From positions 6,555,560-6,619,559 of the forward strand of contig OZ020525.1 of NCBI GenBank assembly GCA_963971425.1: a stretch of DNA of 64,000 bases. The letters run 5' to 3'. The notes under the pieces are model-generated. The model was not told the origin of the DNA, did no database searches, and saw only the letters and a program-made list of their open reading frames with translations. This document shows positions 12,009 to 21,986 of this stretch, in pieces. The position numbers were made by a program, and so were the translations under genes. This DNA is from Bryoerythrophyllum caledonicum. Taxonomy: Eukaryota > Streptophyta > Bryopsida > Pottiales > Pottiaceae. Each line of letters starts with the position of its first letter. The stretch's first letter is position 1.

Positions 12009-12078
12009 CGGCCGTCCGTCCGTCCGGTAGTGTCCGTCCGTCCGGATGTCCGTCCGATAGAGGCTGTTGTCCGTCCGA
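12009..12078. repeat. Left subterminal GTCCGTCC repeats
   Basis: Short tandem GTCCGTCCGTCC-type repeats directly inside the left end. The same motif in the same orientation lies inside the right end (21283-21342). hAT transposases are known to bind clustered subterminal motifs, so these are candidate binding sites (inference). Confidence 0.75.
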
Positions 12079-12170
12079 AAAGGGTCAACCCTAGTATGAC
12101 CATGACTCGAGGTAAATCAATTTACCCACTGCCGCGAAGGCGACTACGTGGCTAAGACGTCGTCAACAGG

Positions 12171-12535
12171 GTCGCGCGCGTGCGGACAGGGGGCGCGCGC
12201 GCACTGAAGGGGCCGGGCGCATACAGGGGAGGACCGGGCGTGTACCGTGTTGGGCCGGGCGCGTACAGGGTGGCGCGGGCGCGTACTGTGAGGGGTTGGG
12301 CGCGTGCAAGGAGGACTGCGCGCGTAACGCAAGTGTCGGGGCGCGCGCGGTGAAGGGCCGGGCGCATACTTGGAGGGGCTGGCGCGTCCGGCCAAGGTTG
12401 CGCGCGTTCGTAGAGGGGCTGCGCGCGTTCGTGGGGAGAACTGGGCGCGTTCGTGGAGGGGGCTGGGCCTGGCGCGTGGCCTTTGGGGTCGCACGCGTAT
12501 GGGTATTGAATTTAGGGGTCGCGCGCGCTCTCTCA
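12171..12535. repeat. GC-rich minisatellite 1 (left, G-rich on + strand)
   Basis: Degenerate units of roughly 20-28 bp built on GGGCCGGGCGCGTAC-GTG. They run between the left GTCCGTCC cluster and the 3' end of the kinase gene. Orientation is inverted relative to the copy near the right end of the transposon. The alternating CGCGCG tracts make long spurious open frames on both strands, which I do not regard as genes. Confidence 0.85.
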
Positions 12536-12698
12536 CTTCTTAACATGCATGAGCTTCATATCGCAATGTGTATGAAAAATTTTAATCTTATATTTATCAC
12601 GAGATGGGCAAAAAGCACCGTTACATCACAATGCTAGTACGTATTGCAAAATGATCAACAATTGAAACCTTCACTATCAATAAGCTAAGTCAAAATAT

Positions 12699-14297
12699 CT
12701 ATATCTCATAGCGGAAGCAAGCGTCCGGAACTTCAAAGTTGAATGGTTTAGCCATTAGCTCGTCAACCACTTTGCAGAGTGTTGGACGTTTGAGGGGATC
12801 TCGCTCTAGTAATTTCTCGATCTTCACTTGAAAAGCTGCGTAGTTGACGGTTGATTTGAAGAATGTTGAGTCAGATTCTTTCTCCCAAATCGCTCTAGCC
12901 ATCCACCCAACGGAGTACGAATCGGCGAGCTGTGTGTATTGGTGACGCCACTGCATTACATCCAATGCCGTTTCCGAATCTTGTGGGCCGAATTTGTAAA
13001 ACAACTCTGGAGCTACCCAATGTCGTCTACGGCGTTGATTGTCCAGCTCCGTGTCTGTCCGAAATCCATATTTTGATGGCTCTTCGTGTGATACTCGGCT
13101 CGCAATTCCCCAATCACAAACGCCTATGAAGACGGATCCTGGTTTCTCTGGACGAAAGTGGAGAAGCACGTTTGTGGGAGCGATGTCATTGTGAATGACA
13201 TTTGCCTTGTGGACTTGGGCCATGGTGCACATCAAAGCCCTGGCAAGTCTTGTTCTATTCTTCCGGAAGGCTCAGATTTGTGTTGTATACTCCGCCGAAA
13301 TATATGGAGTTGAAAGGATTGAGTTGCTCGAAGCCGCCGGATTTGCCTTTGAATCGACGGTTTTAAAATGGGCCCAACTACCACCATTCCACCACAATGT
13401 GTACGCCTCCATATTCTTTGTATTCACCGCCCAAAACTTTATAACTCCTGGGTGTGCAACATGACATATCATGGCCTCGTGAGACCGTTGTCTAAATTTC
13501 TCCTTCGGATGAGACGTCGTTGGCATTTTCCCGGCAAACTCCATGTATGCCGAAATGGCTCGCACACCCACGATGCGGACCTTCCGAACCTTTCCGTATC
13601 CACCAACGGCGTCATATCCGGAAAGTCCATAAACTCCGATATCTTCTGGAAGAAATTGCACGCTGTGCAACATATGCGCCTCCATGGCTGACTTCATCGC
13701 TTGTTCATTCCAAGGCATACCTCTCGTACGAGAGCTTGAAAACTTGCCGATGGTGGTCTTCACACCTTCGAGGAACTTGCGGAGTTCCAAGTCTCGTGGC
13801 TGATGCTGGCCCCCGCGAGGTTTTTTCACCTCACAATCAAATACATGCGATGCATTACTCGTACATTGAGTGATTACTCTCATCATGAATGAGGCATAGT
13901 GATACATGCCATATGCATCTTTGAACGATTCAGAACTCTCCAGAGCGTGCTCGAATTTCGACTGGAGGGCGGCCTGTAAGCACATGATTCCTGGCTCTCC
14001 CTACTCCAAATAAACTTGACGGAATCGCACCACGTCAGTTTCACACCATCGACGGTAGTATTGTATCGACGGTAGTATTGCCACACCTCAAAGAAATGCG
14101 GTATACTCCTTTGGTGGATAACCGGCATCCTTCTCGTGCGCAGACATTTTTTGCTTCGCCCTCTTCGACGGTGCCTTCGGTGCATCGGAAGGATTGCGGC
14201 TCGACTTCGCAGCGCTAGTAGGTGGAAGCTCCGATGCATCTGGAGCATCTAAATCAACATACGCGGGCCGCTTCCCAGTATTACGATCAGTGGCCAT
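12699..14297 (-). pseudogene. Protein kinase carried by the hAT element, disrupted
   Basis: The minus-strand reading starts at the ATG at 14295-14297 with a basic N-terminus ('KAPSKRAKQK', possible nuclear signal). The kinase domain then shows a Gly-rich loop 'GGYGKVRKV', 'FAGKMP' as likely beta-3 lysine, catalytic loop 'HNDIAPTNVLL' (HND instead of HRD), 'CDWG' instead of DFG, 'VAPELF' for APE, and 'LLERDPLKRPT' of subdomain XI. The catalytic Asp, Asn and Asp are all present. Breaks: an in-frame TGA between the N- and C-lobes (13272-13274), and near 14040-14090 a frame change next to a 17-bp tandem duplication ('tactaccgtcgatacaa'-like). The amplified HND/DWG kinase type is, to my knowledge, common in seedless plant genomes. 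Location inside a transposon suggests how copies spread. It is decayed here. Confidence 0.8.
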
Positions 14298-14510
14298 TGC
14301 AATAATCACAACCCTACACAAACTATAATTTTTATAAAAAAAATCAAAACCTCCCCCGGACCCAATGTGTGGTGGCCCCTCTCTTAGTTCCTAGCAAAGT
14401 ACGAATAGTACTAGGACAAGGAGCCACTTGAGAGGAGCCTATGTGATTGATATTAGAATCTGTTCCATTTATAGTGGAATGGAAAACCCTGGCCGCGCAT
14501 GCACGTCTGC

Positions 14511-14710
14511 NNNNNNNNNNNNNNNNNNNNNNNNNNNNNNNNNNNNNNNNNNNNNNNNNNNNNNNNNNNNNNNNNNNNNNNNNNNNNNNNNNNNNNNNNN
14601 NNNNNNNNNNNNNNNNNNNNNNNNNNNNNNNNNNNNNNNNNNNNNNNNNNNNNNNNNNNNNNNNNNNNNNNNNNNNNNNNNNNNNNNNNNNNNNNNNNNN
14701 NNNNNNNNNN
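14511..14710. other. Assembly gap (200 N)
   Basis: Exactly 200 N, so probably a placeholder of unknown true length. It lies inside the hAT element between the 5' end of the kinase gene and the AT-rich spacer, so the element's 9.36-kb length is nominal. Any apparent ORF through the N run is meaningless. Confidence 0.99.
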
Positions 14711-15514
14711 ATTTTGTAACATTTTGAAATCATAGACCTTGTGAATTTTGTAAATTGCACTTTATTTGTAAATGGCTTTAGTTCAAAACAATATTGTTTA
14801 TCTCTGACGTTAATCAAGTTTGTATGGTTCACCATGTTTTATAATTTGGCTAGATGTAATAAAGTGAATGTTCTATACAGTCTTGTATACGTTTAAATTA
14901 TATATTTGATGAATGTGTTATGATCTTCCATAACTGTACAACTTCATGCACCTAGTCAATAAATTAAATTCACTTTTGTCTAATATTTGATAACCGACTA
15001 CAATAGTCTATAGTATCATCGAGAATTTTGTTGTAGTGGAATTTATATCATGTGTTGAAGAATAAAACTTAAACTTTTGTCTCAAACATGTCAATCATAA
15101 GACTAAACAAAAAAAATCATGTTACTTTCTTGCATAATAAATGATTTGGGATGTAACAAAATCCCCAATATTAATGCAACATTATTATTCTTGGTTGAAT
15201 TATATGTAACTAATTGCAACGGCCTTCCAAATGATAAGAGATGGCATTCTACCATACAAATTATCCATATTATATCTTAAAATGAGTATAAGTTTGCGGA
15301 ACAAATCATTGAGCATGCTAATTGAAGGTACTAACTCTCCCCAAAAAAATCATCAAGTAAGCATAAGTATTGTGTGCCTAAGTATCAGTATTGTATAAGT
15401 ATAAGTATTAAGTATTGTATGTAAAAGTATAAGTATTGTATAAGTAAGTATAAATTCAAGGCACTAGGTTATAAGTAAGTAGAAGTATTGTATGTCAAGT
15501 TCAAGGCACAAGTT
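14711..15514. other. AT-rich spacer inside the hAT element
   Basis: No gene is visible. It contains short 'aagtataagtattgtat' repeats near 15365-15485 leading into the GC minisatellite. It may hold promoter sequence for the divergent kinase and coiled-coil genes. Confidence 0.6.
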
Positions 15515-15535
15515 CAAGGCACACCCCTCTCGCGC

Positions 15536-15640
15536 GCAGCCCTCCAGCGTTCGCCCGCAACCCTCCAGCGTACGCGCCCGGCCCTCCAGCGTACGCGCGC
15601 AGCCCTCCAGCGTACGCGCGCCTCTTGGTCGTATGCGCCC
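15536..15640. repeat. GC-rich minisatellite 2 (21-bp unit)
   Basis: Near-perfect 21-bp units 'ccctccagcgtacgcgcgcag', about four to five copies, upstream of the coiled-coil gene. It is the best-homogenised of the four GC minisatellites of this element. Confidence 0.9.
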
Positions 15641-15819
15641 GCCAGAGGTCACTAATTTACTATAAATATGAGATTTCAAAGTTACGGACTCCACTTCCTA
15701 GGCGATTTGGCCTGCAACTGCCACGTGGTGGCTGCTTGCTTGGCACTTTTGGGAAGTTTTTTACGGTGTCTATTGACACCTTTGTATTTTGCCACCTTCG
15801 TATTCCTCCACCTCGAACC

Positions 15820-16746
15820 ATGGATTCTGGACAACCATCTACCACTAGCAGTCCCCACGGAAAGCGACAGCGTGATTTTCGTCACGCACGCTCAAAGCAG
15901 AAGAAGCGCCTTCACGTGTTGATGGATGAGAAGATGAAGGCATTTTCTGGTTGGGAGTCAGTTCCAACCCCATGGACATTTATACAATGTGCAAAATACA
16001 TTGGATGGTGTCATTTGGGGCACCTCTGACCATACTCGCGATATTCTCTAATGCGACGTACAAATAGGGCCAACTAGGGGTACTGCACCAATGAGTTCTT
16101 CAAGGATCGTTGTATCCAAGCGTACCAGCACATTTACGACGAGGCGAAATTGAGCCGCAACTCGGTAAACATTTCAATTTTACGAATGGTTTACGCGGAG
16201 GTGGTACTTGGCGTACCGGTGGATTGGAGGACAATGGAAATCCAAACACACTCCAAGATGGCGCCAGTCATTGGATTAACAATATCGTTTGTGCGGAAGT
16301 TTCCAGGAGAAGGTCTCGGGAAAACCATGGAAGTTGAACCTTTGAATCAAACAATCGAGTGGTCCGCGTCTTCATCATCCGACTCGGATACTGGATGTCA
16401 TCAGTCTGTGCACACGCTTCAAGAATTGTCCATCATATCAGCGTCAAACCCTAAACCGTCGGTTTCACAACAAGACGGAGATGCCACGAAGACGGATGCG
16501 GTACCTGAGGAGGGCGTGGATAATAAAAAAAAGTCTACGGAGGGTGACTGGGTGAGTCGTGATGATTATCTTCGAGTTGTGAAGCGACTAAAAGAAAGCT
16601 TGGATGTAATTGAGGATCTAGGAGAACAGCTCGATGAGAAGGATAATGAAGTTGCAAAGTGTCTTGAAGAAATTCAAGACTTGAAGGCACGAGTTCAGGA
16701 GAAAGACAATCTTCTTTCATTTTTTACTGGCTTTAAGGGATTCTAG
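15820..16746 (+). pseudogene. Coiled-coil accessory gene of the hAT element, two in-frame stops
   Basis: A single reading frame from ATG 15820 to the stop ending at 16746 (about 308 codons), broken only by TGA at 16027-16029 and TAG about 50 bp later. The N-terminus is basic ('GKRQRDFRHARSKQKKR'), then comes 'TPWTFIQCAKYIGWCHLG'. The middle is Ser/Asp-rich. The C-terminus (about residues 245-300) is a heptad-like coiled coil ('LKESLDVIEDLGEQLDEKD', 'VAKCLEEIQDLKARVQEKD'). No known domain is recognised. Its position between kinase and transposase inside one transposon suggests element-encoded cargo or an accessory DNA-binding/oligomerising protein. Stops of the TGA/TAG type fit C-to-T decay. 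Confidence 0.6.
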
Positions 16747-16970
16747 AACTACAACAGTGCGAGAAATGTACATAGAGCAATGTTGAATTGTTTTGGAACA
16801 AGAGCTTTCTACAATTTTATAACTGCCATTTAATATTGAGCGATATTTTGTATATTTAATAAAACCTTGTAAATTGAATGGCATCATGTATATTTAGTGG
16901 TTTTGTATGAGATGTTTTACATATCAAAATGTTAAGTGTTGCAATGTTTCAATATATAGTAGGAATTAGT

Positions 16971-17128
16971 GCGCACGCCCCAACATTGTGCGCGCCCGGC
17001 CCCATAGCGTGCACGCTCGGCTGGAAGCGTGCGCGTTCGGCCCACAGCGTGCGCGCCTGGCCAACAGCGTGCGCGCCCGGCCACATAGAGAATGCGCCCG
17101 ACCACCCTTGTGCGCGCCCGGCCCCAGA
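16971..17128. repeat. GC-rich minisatellite 3
   Basis: Degenerate units 'gtgcgcgcccggccccatagc' of about 21-24 bp lying between the coiled-coil gene and the transposase gene, C-rich on the plus strand. Core CGCGCCCGGCC is shared with the other minisatellites of this element. Confidence 0.85.
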
Positions 17129-17342
17129 TGCTCCTGCTCCAGCACTATATAAGAACTATATGCGATGTGCTTGACTCACCTCACATCCTTGGCTTCGTGT
17201 CCTGGAACTCCTTATTGGGCTCCTTGCATGAATCTACAAGTTTGTGAGTGACCTTTGGGTCATTATTTTCTATGCACACATAATTTCCTATTACTTTTGG
17301 CGAATTCTCTTTGGCACAACATTGCGCGCCAATTTTATTGTG

Positions 17343-20300
17343 ATGTCGTCTCAACAAAGGGCTCAAACGAAGGAGTGGGCTCCATGGTACACATTTAACA
17401 AGAAGGATCAAGTGACATGTGTTTGGTGCAATTACACGTTCGCATACAAACGTGGGAGGTGCATGTCACACTATGGGTATCCACAATGGACGAAGACTTC
17501 GTGCACTAAGGCCCCAGCAGCTGTTAAGGCCCGTTTTAAAAGATGCGGGAATATTATTCCTACTAGGATGACCGAGGCGGAGATCGTTGGCCTTCCTAGC
17601 GCATTAGCAACATGTTCCATTGAACCTTGTTCTAGCCAATCCATCCAACAAGGTAGTTTCTTGGAAACTCGAAATGAGGAGAACACGCAGTCCACGAATC
17701 CTCTAAGCCAAGCAGCATCATCAACACCAAGATCTGTACGACAACGGAGCTTTCCAGAGGCTTATCAAATAGAAAAACGAAAAGAATTGGACGAATTATG
17801 GGCACAATTTTTTTATGAAGCCAACGTTGCATTCAACATGGTTAGACATCCGGCCTTCATCAAGGCCACCCTCGCAACGTCAAAGGCGGGTTTCGATTAT
17901 ACACCGCCATCGTACAATGCCATGAGGACGACATACATTGAGCCTCTAAAAAAAAAAGTGAAAGACCTTGTGGACAAGAAGACCGGCGTAGATATTGCCA
18001 AGTATGGGGCAACAATATGCTCGGACGGGTGGGACAATGTTACACGTCGCCCTCTCATGAATATCATGCTCATATGTCCAATGGTGATATCTTCTTGGGG
18101 TCTATAGACACCACGGGTATGAAGAAATCTACGGCATATATAAGGGACCAATTGAAAAGTTTTATCCGTAAGGTTGGACCATTGAATGTGGTCCAAGTGT
18201 GCACCGATAATGCTTCAAACATGTTGGGAGCAATGAAGAAGGTCAACGATGAGTACCCGCACATATATACTCAAGGATGTTGTGCACATATTTTGGACCT
18301 CCTCCTCGAGGACTGGGGGAAGGAAGGCATGTTTGCAGACCTCGTCCAGAAGGCGAAACAGATTGCATTGTATATCCGGAACCACCATGTGCCCATGGCC
18401 CTTTTTCGTCGATTTTTGCCACAATTGTCTCTGTTGTGGCCAGCAGCAACAAGGTTTGCATGCAATTACATAATGATCCATCGTCTATTGGAAGTGAAGA
18501 ATGCCCTAGAGATGGTTGTGATAGACCCAGCATGGATATCCTACATATTCTCTCTTTTCGATAGGCAAAACGGGCACCGTGCCCATGCGAAGGCATCGCA
18601 GGTGCGAGCCACCGTTCTAGACGAGACTATCTGGCATCGGTGCAGTAACTTTGAATTTGTAGTGGCACCAGTACTAAAGGCATTGCGGACTTTTGATGGT
18701 GACACTCCGGCAATGGGAATTGCTTGGGTGACCATGAACAAGCTAAAGGAGCATGTGTTCAAGCTGCGCAATGCGCCATTCAACATGCTTGACGGAATTG
18801 CAACTCGCCTTGAAGGATCATTCCTACGGCGTTGGGAGATGATGACAACAGATCTCCATTATGCAGGGGCTTTATTGAATCCTTATCTAGCCAATAACTT
18901 CCAAATTCAAAACAATGGTGAGGCCAAAAGGGCCCTAAACAAGGTTGTTATGACGCTCTGTGGTCCACTCGGAGTGTCTTTTTCGGCAGTAATGCTCGAA
19001 ATCACGGAGTATGAAGAATTGTGAGGCCCATATTCACCGGAGGAAGCTGGGGAAATTGAAAACAACAACCTCTTGCCTCACCAATGGTGGAACCGCGTGG
19101 GCGGGCAATCATTGCCTATCATTACGAAGCGTATACTAGCACAAACCTGCTCGGCCTCGTCATGTGAGCGTAATTGGAGCATGTATTCGTTCGTGCATAG
19201 TAAGAGCCGAAATCGCTTGGGAGTGCAGAAAGCGGAAGATTTGGTTTACATCTACACGAATAGTCGATTGCTCCGAGAACGTGCTCGTCCAGACCCGATT
19301 CGATGGTATGAGGAGAATGTGCATTCGGAGGAGTCTGATCCAGATGGGGGACTTCCTTCAAACACAGAGGACGAGGATTTGGAGTCGGATGATGAGGGTT
19401 ATAACTGGATGGGCGGCGATTGGGAAGACCTTGCCGGTGACAACAACCATGTGTCTGATCATAGCCCACCTAGGGACAACTCCGCAAACAACGAGCACAG
19501 TGGAGATGCACTACATGACCATTTTCACAACGTCCACGGTGACCCAGTGGATCCTATTGTGTTTGATGATGTCGACGGAGCGGCAGTCCATACTATAGTA
19601 GAATTATCGGGTGAAGACCGTGCCCAAGAAGCTAGGGCAGACGAAGATGGGTCGGCATTGGGGGGCAATCTTGATGGAGATGACAACATCTCGGAGAATC
19701 ACTCTATGAACTCAAACGGCTCTAGCGCCTTGGGCCCTTCTAGTGGCGATGGCCCTGAACTCGACGGTCATGGCATTGGCATTGCAGCAAACGATACATT
19801 TCCTCACGATGGAAACGAAGTGAGCAGTGGTGGAAACGATAATGAATTCCATGAGCCAATGGCCACCACGGGGTCCATTGAAGTTGTGAGAAGCTCTTCG
19901 GTTTTGCTTCAAGCAATAGAACCGGACTCACAGGAAGACATGCCACTACAAGATTTGTTTCGGCGGCCCCGTGATCAAAGTACCGCATCGATCGGAAGAA
20001 CTCTTTTACGTGTAAAGAAAAAGACCTCTTCAACAATAGTTCGGCCACGCGTCCACCGTAGCGCACTTGGCCCAAATGGTGGTGTGGAGCGTGCAATACT
20101 AACCCCACAACTTCCCTCCGCGAGGGTTGGGTCCTCTACTATGAGCAGCCATTTAGGGACACGAAGGGGCGAGAACAATGGTACTCTCCCTTTCTTCACG
20201 GGACCTTGGCGAAGTGGAACCTCGGAGAGAGTCATTGGGGCCAAAGGCAACCGCTCCAAAAACATGGATGGAGTAACAGACAAAAGGAAGAATATCCGAG

Positions 20301-20569
20301 TAAAACAACTTGTGAACGCCGCATCAACTACTGGAGCCGAGCTACAATTACGAAACTTGGCCTCGTAGATTGAGGAGTACGTGGCACCAGTCTTGGAAAA
20401 TGCAGCGGAGAACTTCTCATCATCGGGCGATGATGCAGACGATGAGGATTGCGATGAGGTACCTGGCGACAATACGGTGGTGCTTCGCGGGCTTTTTCTT
20501 CCCAAAAATGTTCGCCAATCAAAACGAAAGCGAAAACACAATGAAGAATCCTCAAGCTCATATGATTAA
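17343..20569 (+). pseudogene. hAT-family transposase, disrupted by one frameshift and two stops
   Basis: Starts at ATG 17343. A BED-type zinc finger occupies about residues 10-70 (CVWC ... H). The RNase-H-fold catalytic core shows 'CSDGWDNVTRRPLMN' (first Asp), 'VCTDNASNML' (second Asp) and the hAT C-x2-H segment 'GCCAHILDLLL'. The C-terminal dimerisation region has 'SASSCERNWSMYSFVHSKSR'. A long acidic tail follows, ending with a basic 'QSKRKRKH' nuclear signal. Breaks: a 1-base frameshift near 18075-18090, in-frame TGA at 19022-19024, and in-frame TAG at 20366-20368. After each stop the same frame continues with recognisable protein. This gene, together with the ends, identifies the element. 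It cannot make full-length transposase without readthrough or repair. Confidence 0.92.
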
Positions 20570-20794
20570 AAGATGACGGACATGAGGGTACTACAAGTTA
20601 AAAGTGACTTTAGTGGTGTGGTGATAGCATGGTACAATAGCACCGCGGTTTTAAACTATGTACTTGGTGTTGAGAGTGCCCATTCATGAAAGCACGACAT
20701 TGAAATAAATAATTTTAATGTTAGAGCACCCTGGTACAATTGAATTCTTTCACATTCTCTAAACCTCAGCCCTTTTGAAGGGCAGACGCAGTGT

Positions 20795-21170
20795 TCGATC
20801 GCGCGCGCGCCCGGCCCCAAATCGGGCGCGGCCGATAGGCAGGTGCGCGCGCGACCTACAATGGAACGCGCTAGGCCCGTGACGCTGCGCGCCCGGCCCC
20901 TAACGTTATGCGCCCGACCTTGGCGGTACGCGCCCGGCCCTGAGTGCAACGCGCCCGGCCCTGACGCGTACGCGCCCGACCCTGAAATGCACGCGCGAGG
21001 CCCTTAGGGGTATGCGCCCGGCCCTGTATGCATGCACCCGGCCCTAATTGGAACGCGCCCAGCCCTACATGAACGCGCGCGGTCTAGATTGGTACGCGTC
21101 CAGCCCCAAATGCTGCGCGCGCGGTCCGAAGGCACGCACGGTCCGAAGGCACGCGCCCGCCCCTTGATGT
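20795..21170. repeat. GC-rich minisatellite 4 (right, C-rich on + strand)
   Basis: Roughly 18 degenerate units of ~21 bp built on 'acgcgcccggccctga', between the transposase gene and the right GTCCGTCC cluster. It is inverted relative to minisatellite 1 at the left, so the two form mirror-image subterminal blocks. Confidence 0.88.
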
Positions 21171-21282
21171 GACGTGGAATGCCGTCTGACGTGTCGTGCA
21201 CACGTGTTTTACCAGGGGGTAAGTTGAAAATTAGATTTAGGGTTTGTAATTTTTTTTACACGCATCTGTCTGCCAAAAAGTG

Positions 21283-21369
21283 TTGTCCGTCCTGTCCGTC
21301 CGTCCTACTGTCCGTCCGTCCGCTGTCTTTGGGCCCCTGTCCGTCTATGTAGACAACCCTGCTTCTAAC
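21283..21369. repeat. hAT right end: GTCCGTCC repeats, terminal repeat, target duplication
   Basis: Tandem GTCCGTCC units (21283-21342), then ACAACCCTG (21353-21361), the exact inverse of the left end, then CTTCTAAC (21362-21369), the exact target duplication. Confidence 0.92.
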
Positions 21370-21486
21370 CTTCGATTTCCTCGTCATCCTAGAATACTCT
21401 AGTTGTCTTGGTGTTGAAAATCTAAGCCCAGGTTTCCTACGTCTCTTCTTTGGCTCCTCTTGCATCTCTTTCGATCTCAAATACAT
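21362..21486 (-). pseudogene. N-terminal part of the ORF split by the hAT insertion
   Basis: Minus-strand frame from ATG at 21486. The first ~40 residues are strongly basic ('EPKKRRRKPG', 'MTRKSKV'), as in a nuclear-localised protein. The frame enters the hAT target duplication as V-R-S, and the other half (11657-11998) leaves it as V-R-S in the same phase. The undisturbed protein would be about 155 residues: basic N-terminus, acidic C-terminus. Function unknown. Confidence 0.6.
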
Positions 21487-21489
21487 CCA

Positions 21490-21986
21490 TAGCTCTGGAA
21501 AAATAGCCTTTAATAGAGTAGTTGTACATTTTGCAACGGCACAAGTCCACTAACCCAGTCCATTAAATGGTCCTCCCTTCCATGGTACACTTGTTCTCTA
21601 TAATACATAAACTGCCCTCCACCATGATTTTAAAACATCAATGCAAGCTGCCATTTAACCCTAGCTAACTCCGATTCTGCATCTCCAACTCCCAAATTTA
21701 TCAAATTCATAGACAAAATCCAAATATAAAACTTATATTTGCCAAATCAGTTGCTGAATTAACTTCTCTTGATTAAATTTCAACCAGATTGTCAGACCGC
21801 CAAGAATCAGACTCTTGTCAAATCTTAATTTGTCTTTTCTATTTAAACGACCTATTAACACGGTAAAGAATTTTTCTAAGATCTAATCGCCCATGCTAGT
21901 TACTAGCCTTCCCTAGTTAGCTAAATCATTTGGTATAAGACCTTAGTCACACTCATTCTAAAGAACTTCTCGCTTCAAATCGCATC
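21490..21986. other. Gene-free AT-rich stretch
   Basis: No coding signal. It lies between the minus-strand ATG at 21486 and the plus-strand MULE-like gene at 21987, so it could be a shared divergent upstream region. Confidence 0.5.

Larger units (their letters stand above)
11999..21361. mobile_element. hAT transposon with kinase, coiled-coil and transposase genes (9.36 kb)
   Basis: The ends are a perfect 9-bp terminal inverted repeat: CAGGGTTGT at 11999-12007 and ACAACCCTG at 21353-21361. It is flanked by a perfect 8-bp target duplication, CTTCTAAC, at 11991-11998 and 21362-21369. CAGGG ends with 8-bp duplications are the hAT signature. Inside, in order: GTCCGTCC repeats, GC-rich minisatellite, protein kinase (-), assembly gap (14511-14710), GC minisatellite, coiled-coil gene (+), GC minisatellite, hAT transposase (+), GC minisatellite, GTCCGTCC repeats. 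All three genes carry a few stops or frameshifts. The perfect duplication indicates an insertion young enough not to have mutated there, while the coding decay suggests it may have moved as a cargo of an active relative. Confidence 0.9.

Noticed and set aside
12144..12640. Arg/Pro/Ala-rich open frames of 70-130 codons on both strands
   Set aside because: Produced by the GC minisatellite, which lacks stops in several frames; no start context, domain or conservation.
14344..14835. Open frames spanning the N run
   Set aside because: Run through 200 undetermined bases.
20656..21201. Small minus-strand ORFs over minisatellite 4
   Set aside because: Repeat artefact in CG-rich DNA.
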